From Gammaproteobacteria bacterium (GTDB lineage Bacteria; Pseudomonadota; Gammaproteobacteria; Methylococcales; Methylomonadaceae), in NCBI GenBank assembly GCA_024511045.1, contig JANEMG010000031.1, positions 1 through 12,198 on the forward strand: a stretch of 12,198 nucleotides of DNA, given 5' to 3'. Shown piece after piece: positions 1 through 5,926 of the stretch. Under the pieces are notes generated by a model. That model was not told where the DNA came from and made no database searches. It was given only the letters and a program-made list of their open reading frames with translations. Made by a program: the position numbers and the translations under genes. The first letter of the stretch is position 1; each line of letters begins with the position of its first letter.

Positions 1-17
1 GTTTTCCACACGTTCAC

Positions 18-35
18 CCCGCCAGGGATGGCGGG
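18..35 (+). repeat. Hairpin with AGGGAT loop
   Basis: CCCGCC (18-23) and GGCGGG (30-35) are perfect complements flanking an AGGGAT loop. The same loop lies inside the compound hairpin upstream of lon (5753-5770, minus strand), where the stem is a different but still self-complementary sequence. This suggests two members of one dispersed palindromic repeat family. No T-tract follows on either strand, so it is not an obvious terminator. Confidence 0.5.
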
Positions 36-95
36 ATGAAATCCACGGGCTGTCCACACGGAGTCCGCAGTTCAATGGCTAAAAAGGGGCTTTTT

Positions 96-118
96 TACCC
101 ACAGATATCACTGAAGAG
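96..118 (+). repeat. Left copy of a 23-bp repeat, inverted at 12091-12113
   Basis: Fourteen bases (TACCCACAGATATC, 96-109) are exactly the reverse complement of 12100-12113. The match continues to 118 with two mismatches (110 and 115), giving 21 of 23. The left copy lies past the ppiD terminator and the right copy lies upstream of tal. The function is unknown. Confidence 0.6.
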
Positions 119-131
119 CCTGATTATGAAT

Positions 132-157
132 AAAACACCCCATGAATGGGGTGTTTA
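132..157 (-). terminator. Rho-independent terminator of ppiD
   Basis: AAACACCCCA (133-142) pairs perfectly with TGGGGTGTTT (147-156) around a 4-base loop. On the minus strand the stem runs directly into TTTTATT. It begins 26 bases after the ppiD stop codon, as expected for the end of this transcript. The near-symmetric sequence could also stop plus-strand transcription. Confidence 0.85.
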
Positions 158-182
158 TAAATGTTAATCAGGTAGTGCTTGC

Positions 183-2042
183 CTATTTTTCCATATTGAT
201 CGTGACATCGGCCTTGGCCTGCAAATCCTTGATCACGGCATTGAAGACCGCCTGACCCTGGACCTTGGCAATATTCGCCTCGATGTTTTGCCGCTGCTTT
301 GCGTCCTGCAAATCGACACTCCCTGCAGTGACCTTGAGCAGGCTCACCACGGCTTTCTGGCCATCGGAATAATCGACAATGAAAACCGTCGGCTTGCCTG
401 CCACAGGCTTCGCCGCCTTGAAAACCGCCTGCCGCAATTGCCAGGGCAAGTCTCCCTTGTCACGGGTCACGGCCGTCCGTTTCTGCAGTTCCAGTCCCTG
501 CGCATCCGCCAGTTTCTGCAGCGATTCGCCCGCCAGCAGCTGCCGCTTGATGCGTTCCGCCAGTTCCTCTGCCTGCTGCCTTGCCTTGCTGCGCTGCAAG
601 GCAGCGATGACCGACGCCCTGACCTCCTGCAAAGGGCGGGTGGCGGCTGGCTGGTGTTCGACCACCCGCAAAACCACCAGGCGATCGGTACCCAGTTCGA
701 TGGGCTCACTGTCGTTGCCCTGCAAAACCTCTTCGGAAAAAGCGGCTTCACGAATCGCGTCTTCGGCGGCAATGCCCTGTTTGCTATCCCGAGCGAACAA
801 TTCACTCTTCTTGACCGGAATTCCCGTCGCATCGGAAGCGGCAAGCAGATTGTCAGGCTGTTCGAAACTGACTTCGGTGAGAATTTCACTCAGCTCATAG
901 AAGGTATTTTCCGCGCTGGATTTCTGAAAGGCCTTTTTCACCTCCTCCCTGACCTCGGAAAGTGGTTTCGTCGTCGCCGGCACCAATTCCGTCACCTTGA
1001 TCAGATGGTAACCATAGGCCGATTTGACAGGCTCCGATATCTCCCCTTCCTTGAGTTTGCTGGCTGCCTCTTCAAATGCCGGCTCCATGGTGCCAACACT
1101 GAACAGACCAAGATCCCCACCCTGTTTCGCCGAAAATTTGTCATCCGACAGTTCCTTGGCCAGGGCGGTAAAATCTTCTGTTTCTGCCCGTTCCCTGGCT
1201 TTTTGGGCTCTGGCCAAGGCCGCCTCATCCCCTTCCTTGCCCGCGGCAAACAGAATATGACTGATTTTACGGCGCTCTTCGGTCCGGTACAGATCCTGAT
1301 GCTCCTCATAGAAGGCCTGCAGTTCCTGATCGGTCGCTTGCACTTTCGCGGCGAGTTCGGGCAGCGACAGCTCGATGTATTCAATGGCGACCATCTCCGG
1401 GGTTTGATAGTCCTTCTGATGCTGCTGATAATAGGCCTGCACCTCCTCGTCGCTTGGCGTTTCGGTCACTTTCGGCAGCGGGATGGTCACATATTCGAAG
1501 TCTCTTTGCTGGTTCTGGATTTTCAAGAACCGGTCGACGTCATAGGCAGTCGCAAAACTGCTGTCCAGAATGCTGTGCTGGAATTGCTCCATGATCAGGG
1601 CATTGCGTATTCTGTGTTCGAATTCCGCTGAACTCATATTTTGCGCTGCCAGCAAGGCCCGATACTGTTTTTTATCGAACCTGCCTTCCACCTGAAAATA
1701 CTGCAGCGAACTGATAAAGCTGCGCACGGCATCGTCAGTCACCACCAGCCCCTGGTCCTGGACATACTGCAGCAGCACCTCATCGCGAATCAGCTTGTTC
1801 AGGGCCTGCTGTTTCAGGGTCTGTTCATCGACGCCCATGCCGGCAAGCTTCTGGCTGTATTCTGCATAGGCCCTGTTGACATCACGCTGAAAAAAGTCTT
1901 TGTCGCCAACCGTCACGACTGGCGTTTCCTTGCCGACATCCAGATAATTCTGGATGCCCCACAATGCAAACGGTATACAGATCAATAGCAATATGATCCA
2001 GGCGAACACGCCCTGGGCTTTCTCTCTAATCTTTAGCAGCAT
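183..2042 (-). CDS. ppiD: Periplasmic folding chaperone PpiD, SurA-like with parvulin domain
   Basis: This 619-residue protein matches the usual PpiD length (about 620). It starts with a short cytoplasmic segment and one membrane helix (about residues 12-30, AWIILLLICIPFALWGI), which anchors it to the inner membrane facing the periplasm. A SurA-like chaperone region follows (about 36-190), then a parvulin peptidyl-prolyl isomerase domain (about 258-352, with KISHILF, QGGDLG and YGYHLIKV), then a C-terminal region with a second parvulin-like helical segment. PpiD is known to associate with the SecYEG translocon and help newly exported proteins fold; its isomerase activity is weak or absent in E. 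coli. AAGGACAGGG precedes the ATG as a ribosome binding site. A strong terminator upstream at 2227-2263 implies its own promoter within 2043-2226, although I could not pick a convincing one. Confidence 0.96.
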   Translation of the reverse strand: MLLKIREKAQGVFAWIILLLICIPFALWGIQNYLDVGKETPVVTVGDKDFFQRDVNRAYAEYSQKLAGMGVDEQTLKQQALNKLIRDEVLLQYVQDQGLVVTDDAVRSFISSLQYFQVEGRFDKKQYRALLAAQNMSSAEFEHRIRNALIMEQFQHSILDSSFATAYDVDRFLKIQNQQRDFEYVTIPLPKVTETPSDEEVQAYYQQHQKDYQTPEMVAIEYIELSLPELAAKVQATDQELQAFYEEHQDLYRTEERRKISHILFAAGKEGDEAALARAQKARERAETEDFTALAKELSDDKFSAKQGGDLGLFSVGTMEPAFEEAASKLKEGEISEPVKSAYGYHLIKVTELVPATTKPLSEVREEVKKAFQKSSAENTFYELSEILTEVSFEQPDNLLAASDATGIPVKKSELFARDSKQGIAAEDAIREAAFSEEVLQGNDSEPIELGTDRLVVLRVVEHQPAATRPLQEVRASVIAALQRSKARQQAEELAERIKRQLLAGESLQKLADAQGLELQKRTAVTRDKGDLPWQLRQAVFKAAKPVAGKPTVFIVDYSDGQKAVVSLLKVTAGSVDLQDAKQRQNIEANIAKVQGQAVFNAVIKDLQAKADVTINMEK

Positions 2043-2226
2043 ATACCCTGTCCTTCTCTACTGAATTGATGATTTTTGCGAAAACAAAACCTTGCTGTCA
2101 TTCTGTCTATTTGTTGGCAGAAACTGCCCCGCAGCAAAAAGCTATCGACAGACCGCTGTCCTCGGGCATTGTCTTACTCAGAAAACCGACCGTAGCAGTG
2201 GCTGTTTTCATTCCCCGACAGCATGC

Positions 2227-2263
2227 AAAAAAAAACCCCGTACCGGTATGGCTCGGGGTTTTT
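2227..2263 (-). terminator. Strong terminator after tRNA-Asp
   Basis: On the minus strand AAAAACCCCG and CGGGGTTTTT form a 10-bp stem around a 13-base loop, followed by a run of nine T in total (plus-strand A at 2227-2235). It starts 6 bases after the tRNA-Asp CCA end. It should close the hupB-tRNA transcript and isolate ppiD from it. Confidence 0.93.
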
Positions 2264-2269
2264 CGATAA

Positions 2270-2346
2270 TGGCGGAGCGGACGGGACTCGAACCCGCGAC
2301 CCCCGGCGTGACAGGCCGGTATTCTAACCAACTGAACTACCGCTCC
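2270..2346 (-). tRNA. tRNA-Asp(GUC)
   Basis: The 77-nt gene has a full cloverleaf. The acceptor stem GGAGCGG pairs with CCGCTCC, the anticodon stem CCGGC/GCCGG encloses CTGTCAC with anticodon GTC (plus strand 2310-2312), and the T arm carries GGTTCGAGTCC. The discriminator is G, the identity base for aspartate, and CCA is encoded. It lies 5 bases after tRNA-Val and is probably processed from the same transcript. Confidence 0.97.
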
Positions 2347-2351
2347 GTATT

Positions 2352-2427
2352 TGGTGGGTGCTGAGGGGATCGAACCCCCGACCCTCGCCTTGTAAGGGCG
2401 ATGCTCTCCCAGCTGAGCTAAGCACCC
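2352..2427 (-). tRNA. tRNA-Val(UAC)
   Basis: The 76-nt gene has acceptor stem GGGTGCT/AGCACCC, D-arm TAGCTCAGCTGGGAGAGC, anticodon stem TCGCC/GGCGA around CTTACAA with anticodon TAC (plus strand 2392-2394), T-arm GGTTCGATCC, discriminator A and encoded CCA. Its 5' end is only 12 bases after the hupB stop codon with no terminator between, so it is probably cut from a hupB read-through transcript. The sequence just before it can pair with its 5' acceptor strand. Confidence 0.97.
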
Positions 2428-2441
2428 GACTAAAGGGTGCT
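2421..2441 (-). repeat. Hairpin joining the hupB stop codon to the tRNA-Val 5' end
   Basis: On the minus strand AGCACCC (2441-2435), which includes the last two bases of the hupB TAG stop, is a perfect complement of GGGTGCT (2427-2421), the 5' acceptor strand of tRNA-Val, across a 7-base loop. AGCACCC is also exactly the tRNA's own 3' acceptor strand, so the precursor could fold in two mutually exclusive ways. No T-tract follows, so it is not a terminator. Confidence 0.6.
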
Positions 2442-2712
2442 AGTTTACAGCATCTTTCAGCGCTTTTCCAGCTTTAAATGAAGGAATTTTTGCCGCCTTG
2501 ATGGTGATTTCTTCCCCGGTCTGCGGATTCCGACCTTTGCGCTCAGCCCTTTCCTTGACCGAGAAGGTGCCAAAGCCGACCAAGGCCACTGAATCATTGT
2601 TTTTTAAAGCATCCTGTACAGCATGGATGAAACCATCCAAGGCCCGGCCTGCTTCCGCCTTGCTCAACTCGGCTGAATCTGCAATTGCATCAATAAGTTC
2701 CGATTTATTCAT
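2440..2712 (-). CDS. hupB: DNA-binding protein HU-beta
   Basis: This 90-residue protein has the full length of bacterial HU. MNKSELIDAIA opens the N-terminal helices, GFGTF (46-50) marks the start of the beta saddle, and GRNPQTGEEI (60-69) carries the conserved RNP tip of the DNA-binding arm, with Pro63 as the intercalating proline. HU dimers bend and compact the nucleoid. AAAGGGGGAATAA is a strong ribosome binding site before the ATG. Its closest upstream promoter candidate (2914-2943) implies a leader of about 195 nt containing a guanine-quadruplex motif. Two tRNA genes follow at once. HU-beta next to Lon is a conserved arrangement in gammaproteobacteria, and in E. coli HU is a Lon substrate. 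Confidence 0.96.
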   Translation of the reverse strand: MNKSELIDAIADSAELSKAEAGRALDGFIHAVQDALKNNDSVALVGFGTFSVKERAERKGRNPQTGEEITIKAAKIPSFKAGKALKDAVN

Positions 2713-2827
2713 TTATTCCCCCTTTTTGGAAATGACTAGTGATTTTTTACGCTATCGAACCCGCTTCTATCTGCCTGTTCCCCGATGCCTGTTTTTCGCA
2801 CAGCAAAATTCAGTTTTTTAAAAGACT

Positions 2828-2863
2828 CCCCCGCCCCATACCCATACCCATACCATCGGGGGG
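2828..2863 (-). promoter_or_regulatory. Guanine-quadruplex motif with competing hairpin in the hupB leader
   Basis: Read on the minus (mRNA-sense) strand, four G-runs of 3, 3, 4 and 5 are separated by loops TAT, TAT and C, which fits the canonical quadruplex pattern. Just upstream lies CCCCCCG (2863-2857), whose CCCCCG can pair with CGGGGG (2833-2828), the last G-run. That hairpin would consume one quadruplex tract, so the two folds exclude each other. AGTCTTTT follows the G-run, giving a weak terminator-like tail. The regulatory role is inference. Confidence 0.45.
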
Positions 2864-2913
2864 CTCAAAGCACTAAATTTTGCAGTGCGGCCGCTAGACT
2901 CCAGGAAACGTAG

Positions 2914-2943
2914 ACTTTATCAACACAACAACGGCAGTGTCAA
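2914..2943 (-). promoter_or_regulatory. Sigma-70-type promoter for hupB
   Basis: On the minus strand TTGACA (2943-2938) matches the -35 consensus perfectly. It is followed after 18 bases by TAAAGT (2919-2914), a 4 of 6 match to -10. Transcription would start near 2907, leaving a leader of about 195 nt before the hupB start codon. Confidence 0.6.
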
Positions 2944-3031
2944 GCGTAAAAACCCGCCTGAGCCCAGAAATGACAAGGCATGGCGTCGTCATTCCGAACA
3001 GTCATGCTCCCTTTTCAAGAGAAAAACCCGT

Positions 3032-5464
3032 TCAATGTGCGATCAGATTTCCGTTTTTCGCCGCTTTCTTCTCTTCTTTCTGCTTTTGTTCGTGCTCGGC
3101 ACTGGTCTTCGGCAAAGGTGTGGGACTGTATTTCAGGGCCACCTGCAACACCTCATCGATCCAGTGTACCGGGATGATGGTCAATTTATCCTTGATGTTT
3201 TTCGGAATTTCGGCAAGATCCTTTTCGTTTTCCGCCGGAATCAGCACCGTCGTGATACCCCCCCGATGCGCGGCCAGCAGCTTTTCCTTCAATCCACCAA
3301 TCGGCAGCACTTCCCCACGGAGCGTAATCTCCCCGGTCATGGCCACATCGGCACGTACTGGAATCCTGGTCATTGCCGAGACAATGGCGGTGCACATGCC
3401 GATTCCGGCACTGGGCCCGTCTTTCGGCGTCGCCCCTTCCAGAACATGAATATGGATATCATGGCTCTGGAAAAAGTCCGCAGCAATCCCCAGCACATCG
3501 GAGCGGCTGCGTACCACCGTCACCGCGGCATCGATCGATTCCTTCATCACCTCACCAAGCTTGCCGGTGGCCAGCTGCCTGCCCTTGCCCGGGACGACCG
3601 CAGTCTCGATGGTCAGCAACTCGCCACCCACTTCCGTCCAGGCAAGACCCGTAACCTGGCCAATCTGATCCTGTTCTTCGGCCAGTCCATAGCGGTAGCG
3701 TCTCACCCCCAGATATTTGTCCAGATTACGCGAGGTGATCGTGACCCTGCTTTGCTTGGACTTCAACAGCAGATCCTTGACCACTTTGCGGCAAATTTTG
3801 GAAATTTCCCGCTCCAGGCTTCTGACACCCGCCTCGCGGGTATAGTAGCGGATGATATCGCGAATCACCGATTCCGTGATTTTGATTTCCTCCGGCTTCA
3901 GGCCATTGTTTTTGATATGCTTGGGAACCAGGTAACGCAAGGCGATATTGACCTTCTCGTCTTCGGTATAGCCCGGCAGACGAATCACCTCCATACGATC
4001 CAGCAACGGTGGCGGTATATTCAGCGTATTGGCGGTGGCGACAAACATCACGTCGGACAAATCGAAGTCCACTTCCAGATAGTGATCGGCAAAGGTGTGG
4101 TTTTGCTCCGGATCCAGCACCTCCAGCAACGCCGAAGCAGGATCACCACGAAAATCCGCCGCCATCTTGTCGATTTCATCGAGCAGAAACATCGGGTTGC
4201 GGGTTTTCACCCGGGCCAGACTCTGTAGGATCTTGCCCGGCATGGAGCCGATGTAAGTACGGCGGTGGCCGCGTATTTCCGCCTCATCCCGTATGCCCCC
4301 CAATGCCATACGCACATACTTGCGATTGGTCGCCCTGGCAATGGATTTTCCCAGTGATGTCTTGCCCACCCCCGGCGGTCCAACCAGACACAGAATGGGG
4401 CCCTTGAGCTTTTTCACCCGTTGCTGTACGGCCAGATATTCGAGGATGCGCTCCTTGACCTTTTCCAGCCCATAGTGATCCGCCTCGAGGACCTCTTCGG
4501 CCAGTTTCAGATCGTGGCGTATCTTGGTTCTCTTTTTCCAGGGGACACTGACCATCCAGTCGATATAATTACGCACCACCGTCGCTTCCGCAGACATCGG
4601 CGACATCAGCTTCAGTTTGTTCAATTCGGCGATGGCCTTGACCTTGGCATCTGCAGACATGCCCGCGGCATTGATTTTCTGCTCCAGTTCCTCGATTTCA
4701 TTGGGCACATCATCCATTTCGCCCAATTCTTTCTGAATGGCCTTCATCTGTTCGTTCAGATAGTATTCGCGTTGATTTTTTTCCATTTGCTGCTTAACGC
4801 GGGTACGTATCCTTTTTTCCATTTCCAGCAGATCCACCTCGCCTTCCATCAGCTTCATCAGATTTTCCAGACGCTGGCTGATATCATCCATTTCCAGCAT
4901 CGCCTGCTTTTCTTCCACCTTGAGCGCCATGTGCGCTGCCATGGTGTCTGCCAGACGACTCGGGTCATCGACGCCAGCAAGAGAATTCAATACTTCCGGA
5001 GGAATTTTGTTGTTCAGCTTGACGTATTCATCGAAGGAGTTGATAGCCGTGCGCATCAGCACTTCCATTTCCTGACTGGAAATCTTCTGTTTTTCCCTGA
5101 CGCCAGCAACGCGTGCCGAAAAATAACCTTCTGTTTCCAGATATTGCAGGACCCTGCTGCGTTGGTTGCCTTCCACCAGCACTTTCACTGTGCCATCGGG
5201 CAATTTCAGCAACTGCAGAATATTGGCCAGCGTGCCAACCCGATAGAGATCATCGAAACCTGGCTCGTCGATTTCTGCTTCGATCTGAGCAACCAGCAAT
5301 ATTTGCTTGTTATCCTTCATCGCTGCGTCCAGTGCATCGATAGACTTATCCCTGCCCACAAATAGTGGTATGACCATATGCGGATAGACGACGACATCCC
5401 GCAACGGCAATACCGGCACCAGGACGTCTGCCTTTGGATTGTCAATCATTTTTTGGGTTTCCAT
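3032..5464 (-). CDS. lon: ATP-dependent protease Lon (La)
   Basis: This 810-residue protein has the complete LonA layout: N-terminal substrate-recognition domain (about 12-205, starting LVPVLPLRDVVVYPHMVIPL), a coiled-coil linker (about 210-300), an AAA+ module with Walker A GPPGVGKT (362-369) and Walker B FLLDEID (426-432), and the protease domain with the Ser-Lys dyad Ser685 (KDGPSAG) and Lys728 (GGLKEKLL). It is a cytoplasmic hexamer that degrades misfolded and regulatory proteins. E. coli Lon has 784 residues. The extra residues here form a hydrophilic Lys/Glu/Gln-rich tail (about 786-810). The start is favoured by family alignment, with a modest AGG motif 10 bases upstream. A candidate heat-shock promoter lies just upstream. 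Confidence 0.97.
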   Translation of the reverse strand: METQKMIDNPKADVLVPVLPLRDVVVYPHMVIPLFVGRDKSIDALDAAMKDNKQILLVAQIEAEIDEPGFDDLYRVGTLANILQLLKLPDGTVKVLVEGNQRSRVLQYLETEGYFSARVAGVREKQKISSQEMEVLMRTAINSFDEYVKLNNKIPPEVLNSLAGVDDPSRLADTMAAHMALKVEEKQAMLEMDDISQRLENLMKLMEGEVDLLEMEKRIRTRVKQQMEKNQREYYLNEQMKAIQKELGEMDDVPNEIEELEQKINAAGMSADAKVKAIAELNKLKLMSPMSAEATVVRNYIDWMVSVPWKKRTKIRHDLKLAEEVLEADHYGLEKVKERILEYLAVQQRVKKLKGPILCLVGPPGVGKTSLGKSIARATNRKYVRMALGGIRDEAEIRGHRRTYIGSMPGKILQSLARVKTRNPMFLLDEIDKMAADFRGDPASALLEVLDPEQNHTFADHYLEVDFDLSDVMFVATANTLNIPPPLLDRMEVIRLPGYTEDEKVNIALRYLVPKHIKNNGLKPEEIKITESVIRDIIRYYTREAGVRSLEREISKICRKVVKDLLLKSKQSRVTITSRNLDKYLGVRRYRYGLAEEQDQIGQVTGLAWTEVGGELLTIETAVVPGKGRQLATGKLGEVMKESIDAAVTVVRSRSDVLGIAADFFQSHDIHIHVLEGATPKDGPSAGIGMCTAIVSAMTRIPVRADVAMTGEITLRGEVLPIGGLKEKLLAAHRGGITTVLIPAENEKDLAEIPKNIKDKLTIIPVHWIDEVLQVALKYSPTPLPKTSAEHEQKQKEEKKAAKNGNLIAH

Positions 5465-5498
5465 TAAAACAACCTATAGTTTAATAACTTATCAACTG

Positions 5499-5527
5499 AT
5501 TATGGAGATGTTATTGAATAAATCAAG
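5499..5527 (-). promoter_or_regulatory. Candidate overlapping sigma-70 and sigma-32 promoter of lon
   Basis: On the minus strand TTGATT (5526-5521) and CATAAT (5504-5499) are 16 bases apart, a fair sigma-70 promoter. The same bases read as CTTGATT (5527-5521), 13 bases, then CTCCATAA (5507-5500). This resembles the heat-shock consensus CTTGAAA-N11-16-CCCCATNT, and lon is a sigma-32 gene in E. coli. Transcription would start about 28 bases before the lon ATG. Confidence 0.5.
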
Positions 5528-5579
5528 GACTAAAAACAGAATGCCGGGGAAAACGGCAAATCCGGTCATTTTTTCCACA

Positions 5580-5605
5580 GCAAATGCCTGGTATTGGCTA
5601 TTTGC
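5580..5605. repeat. Bulged hairpin upstream of the lon promoter
   Basis: GCAAATGCC (5580-5588) pairs with GGC and ATTTGC (5596-5598 and 5600-5605), leaving one bulged T and a 7-base loop. The 9 paired bases are about 55 bp upstream of the candidate lon -35. It could be a protein-binding site or part of the neighbouring palindromic element. No function can be assigned. Confidence 0.35.
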
Positions 5606-5695
5606 ATCGCCATTCGCTGTCGACGGCCAAAGAACATAACCTGAGGGACTGCTCAGAATTACGGCAGACAGAAAGCCGCCAGGGTTACTACTCGG

Positions 5696-5801
5696 GCCCC
5701 TATGGGTGGTCTGTTCCGGAAGACGCCGTGAATACGTCCCTGTAGGCTTGGCTTTGGCATCCCTGCCAAAGACACTTTCTCCACAGACCACCTATAGGGG
5801 C
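5696..5801. repeat. Compound palindromic intergenic repeat (REP/MITE-like)
   Basis: An 18-bp arm (5696-5713, GCCCCTATGGGTGGTCTG) is inversely repeated at 5784-5801 with one G-T mismatch. Between the arms lies CTTTGGCA/TGCCAAAG (5752-5759 and 5764-5771), a perfect 8-bp hairpin with loop TCCC, preceded by CGCCGTGAATACGTCCCTGTAGGC (5725-5748). TTCCGGAAG follows the left arm and CTTCTTCCGG overlaps the right. From memory, CGTGAATACGTCCCTGTAGGC-like sequences with variable hairpins occur repeatedly in intergenic regions of gammaproteobacteria; this was not checked. It carries no transposase. Confidence 0.65.
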
Positions 5802-5838
5802 TTCTTCCGGTAGGGGTGAGTAATTACCCGCCAGGAAC

Positions 5839-5869
5839 AAAAAAGGGGCCCCGCTGAAAGCCCCCTTTT
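5839..5869 (-). terminator. Rho-independent terminator of clpX
   Basis: On the minus strand AAAAGGGG (5869-5862) pairs with CCCCTTTT (5848-5841), followed by two more T. Alternative registers are possible because the inner part is also GC-rich. It lies about 57 bases after the clpX stop codon and should separate clpX from lon. Confidence 0.85.
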
Positions 5870-5926
5870 CAATAACTTACTTGCAATTGTTGAGGAAATT
5901 ATACGCTACATTGCTGCACGCGCTAC

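Larger units (their letters stand above)
1..131. other. Intergenic region downstream of ppiD, no gene seen
   Basis: No credible coding region is visible here. The stretch holds a GC-rich hairpin at 18-35, three same-strand 9-mers resembling DnaA boxes at 2-10, 50-58 and 95-103, and one arm of a 23-bp sequence at 96-118 that recurs inverted at 12091-12113. It lies beyond the ppiD terminator and may belong to the regulatory region of a gene to the left of the window. That last point is inference. Confidence 0.6.
2713..3031 (-). other. lon-hupB intergenic region and hupB leader
   Basis: No credible gene lies in this 319-bp stretch. It holds a consensus-like promoter (2914-2943), a G-rich block with three TATGGG repeats (2828-2852 on the minus strand) and a C-run that could pair with its end (2857-2863). 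A 6-bp inverted repeat AATGAC/GTCATT (2969-2974 and 2988-2993) lies further upstream. I found no convincing terminator for lon here, so lon transcripts may read through into hupB. Confidence 0.6.
5465..5926 (-). other. clpX-lon intergenic region, rich in hairpins
   Basis: This 462-bp stretch has no gene I can support. In transcription order it holds the clpX terminator (5839-5869), a compound palindromic element (5696-5801), a short hairpin CTGAG/CTCAG (5641-5656), a bulged hairpin GCAAAT/ATTTGC (5580-5605) and the candidate lon promoter (5499-5526). A 99-residue open frame on the minus strand (5492-5791) runs through the element and shows no recognisable domain. Confidence 0.6.

Noticed and set aside
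1..131. Chromosomal replication origin
   Set aside because: DnaA-box-like words are present, but no AT-rich unwinding region, no GATC cluster and no origin-linked genes are visible.
288..1631. Long plus-strand open frames opposite ppiD, lon, clpX, tig and tal
   Set aside because: They are antisense shadows of well-identified genes, with low-complexity His/Phe/Arg/Gln-rich translations and no family resemblance.
2043..2226. Specific promoter for ppiD
   Set aside because: A promoter must exist here because a strong terminator precedes the interval, but no pair of hexamers with acceptable spacing stood out.
2066..2364. Short open frames on both strands across the tRNA-Asp and tRNA-Val genes
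   Set aside because: Peptides such as GLEPATPGVTG and GFESRPLRH are typical conceptual translations of tRNA genes and their flanks, not proteins.
2835..2852. CCCATA triplet as the start of a CRISPR-like or satellite array
   Set aside because: There are only three 6-bp units with no spacers. It is better described as a short tandem repeat forming G-runs.
5492..5791. 99-residue minus-strand open frame upstream of lon
   Set aside because: It runs through the palindromic element and the candidate lon promoter, has no recognisable domain, and its length is explained by translation of the repeat. No convincing ribosome binding site supports it.
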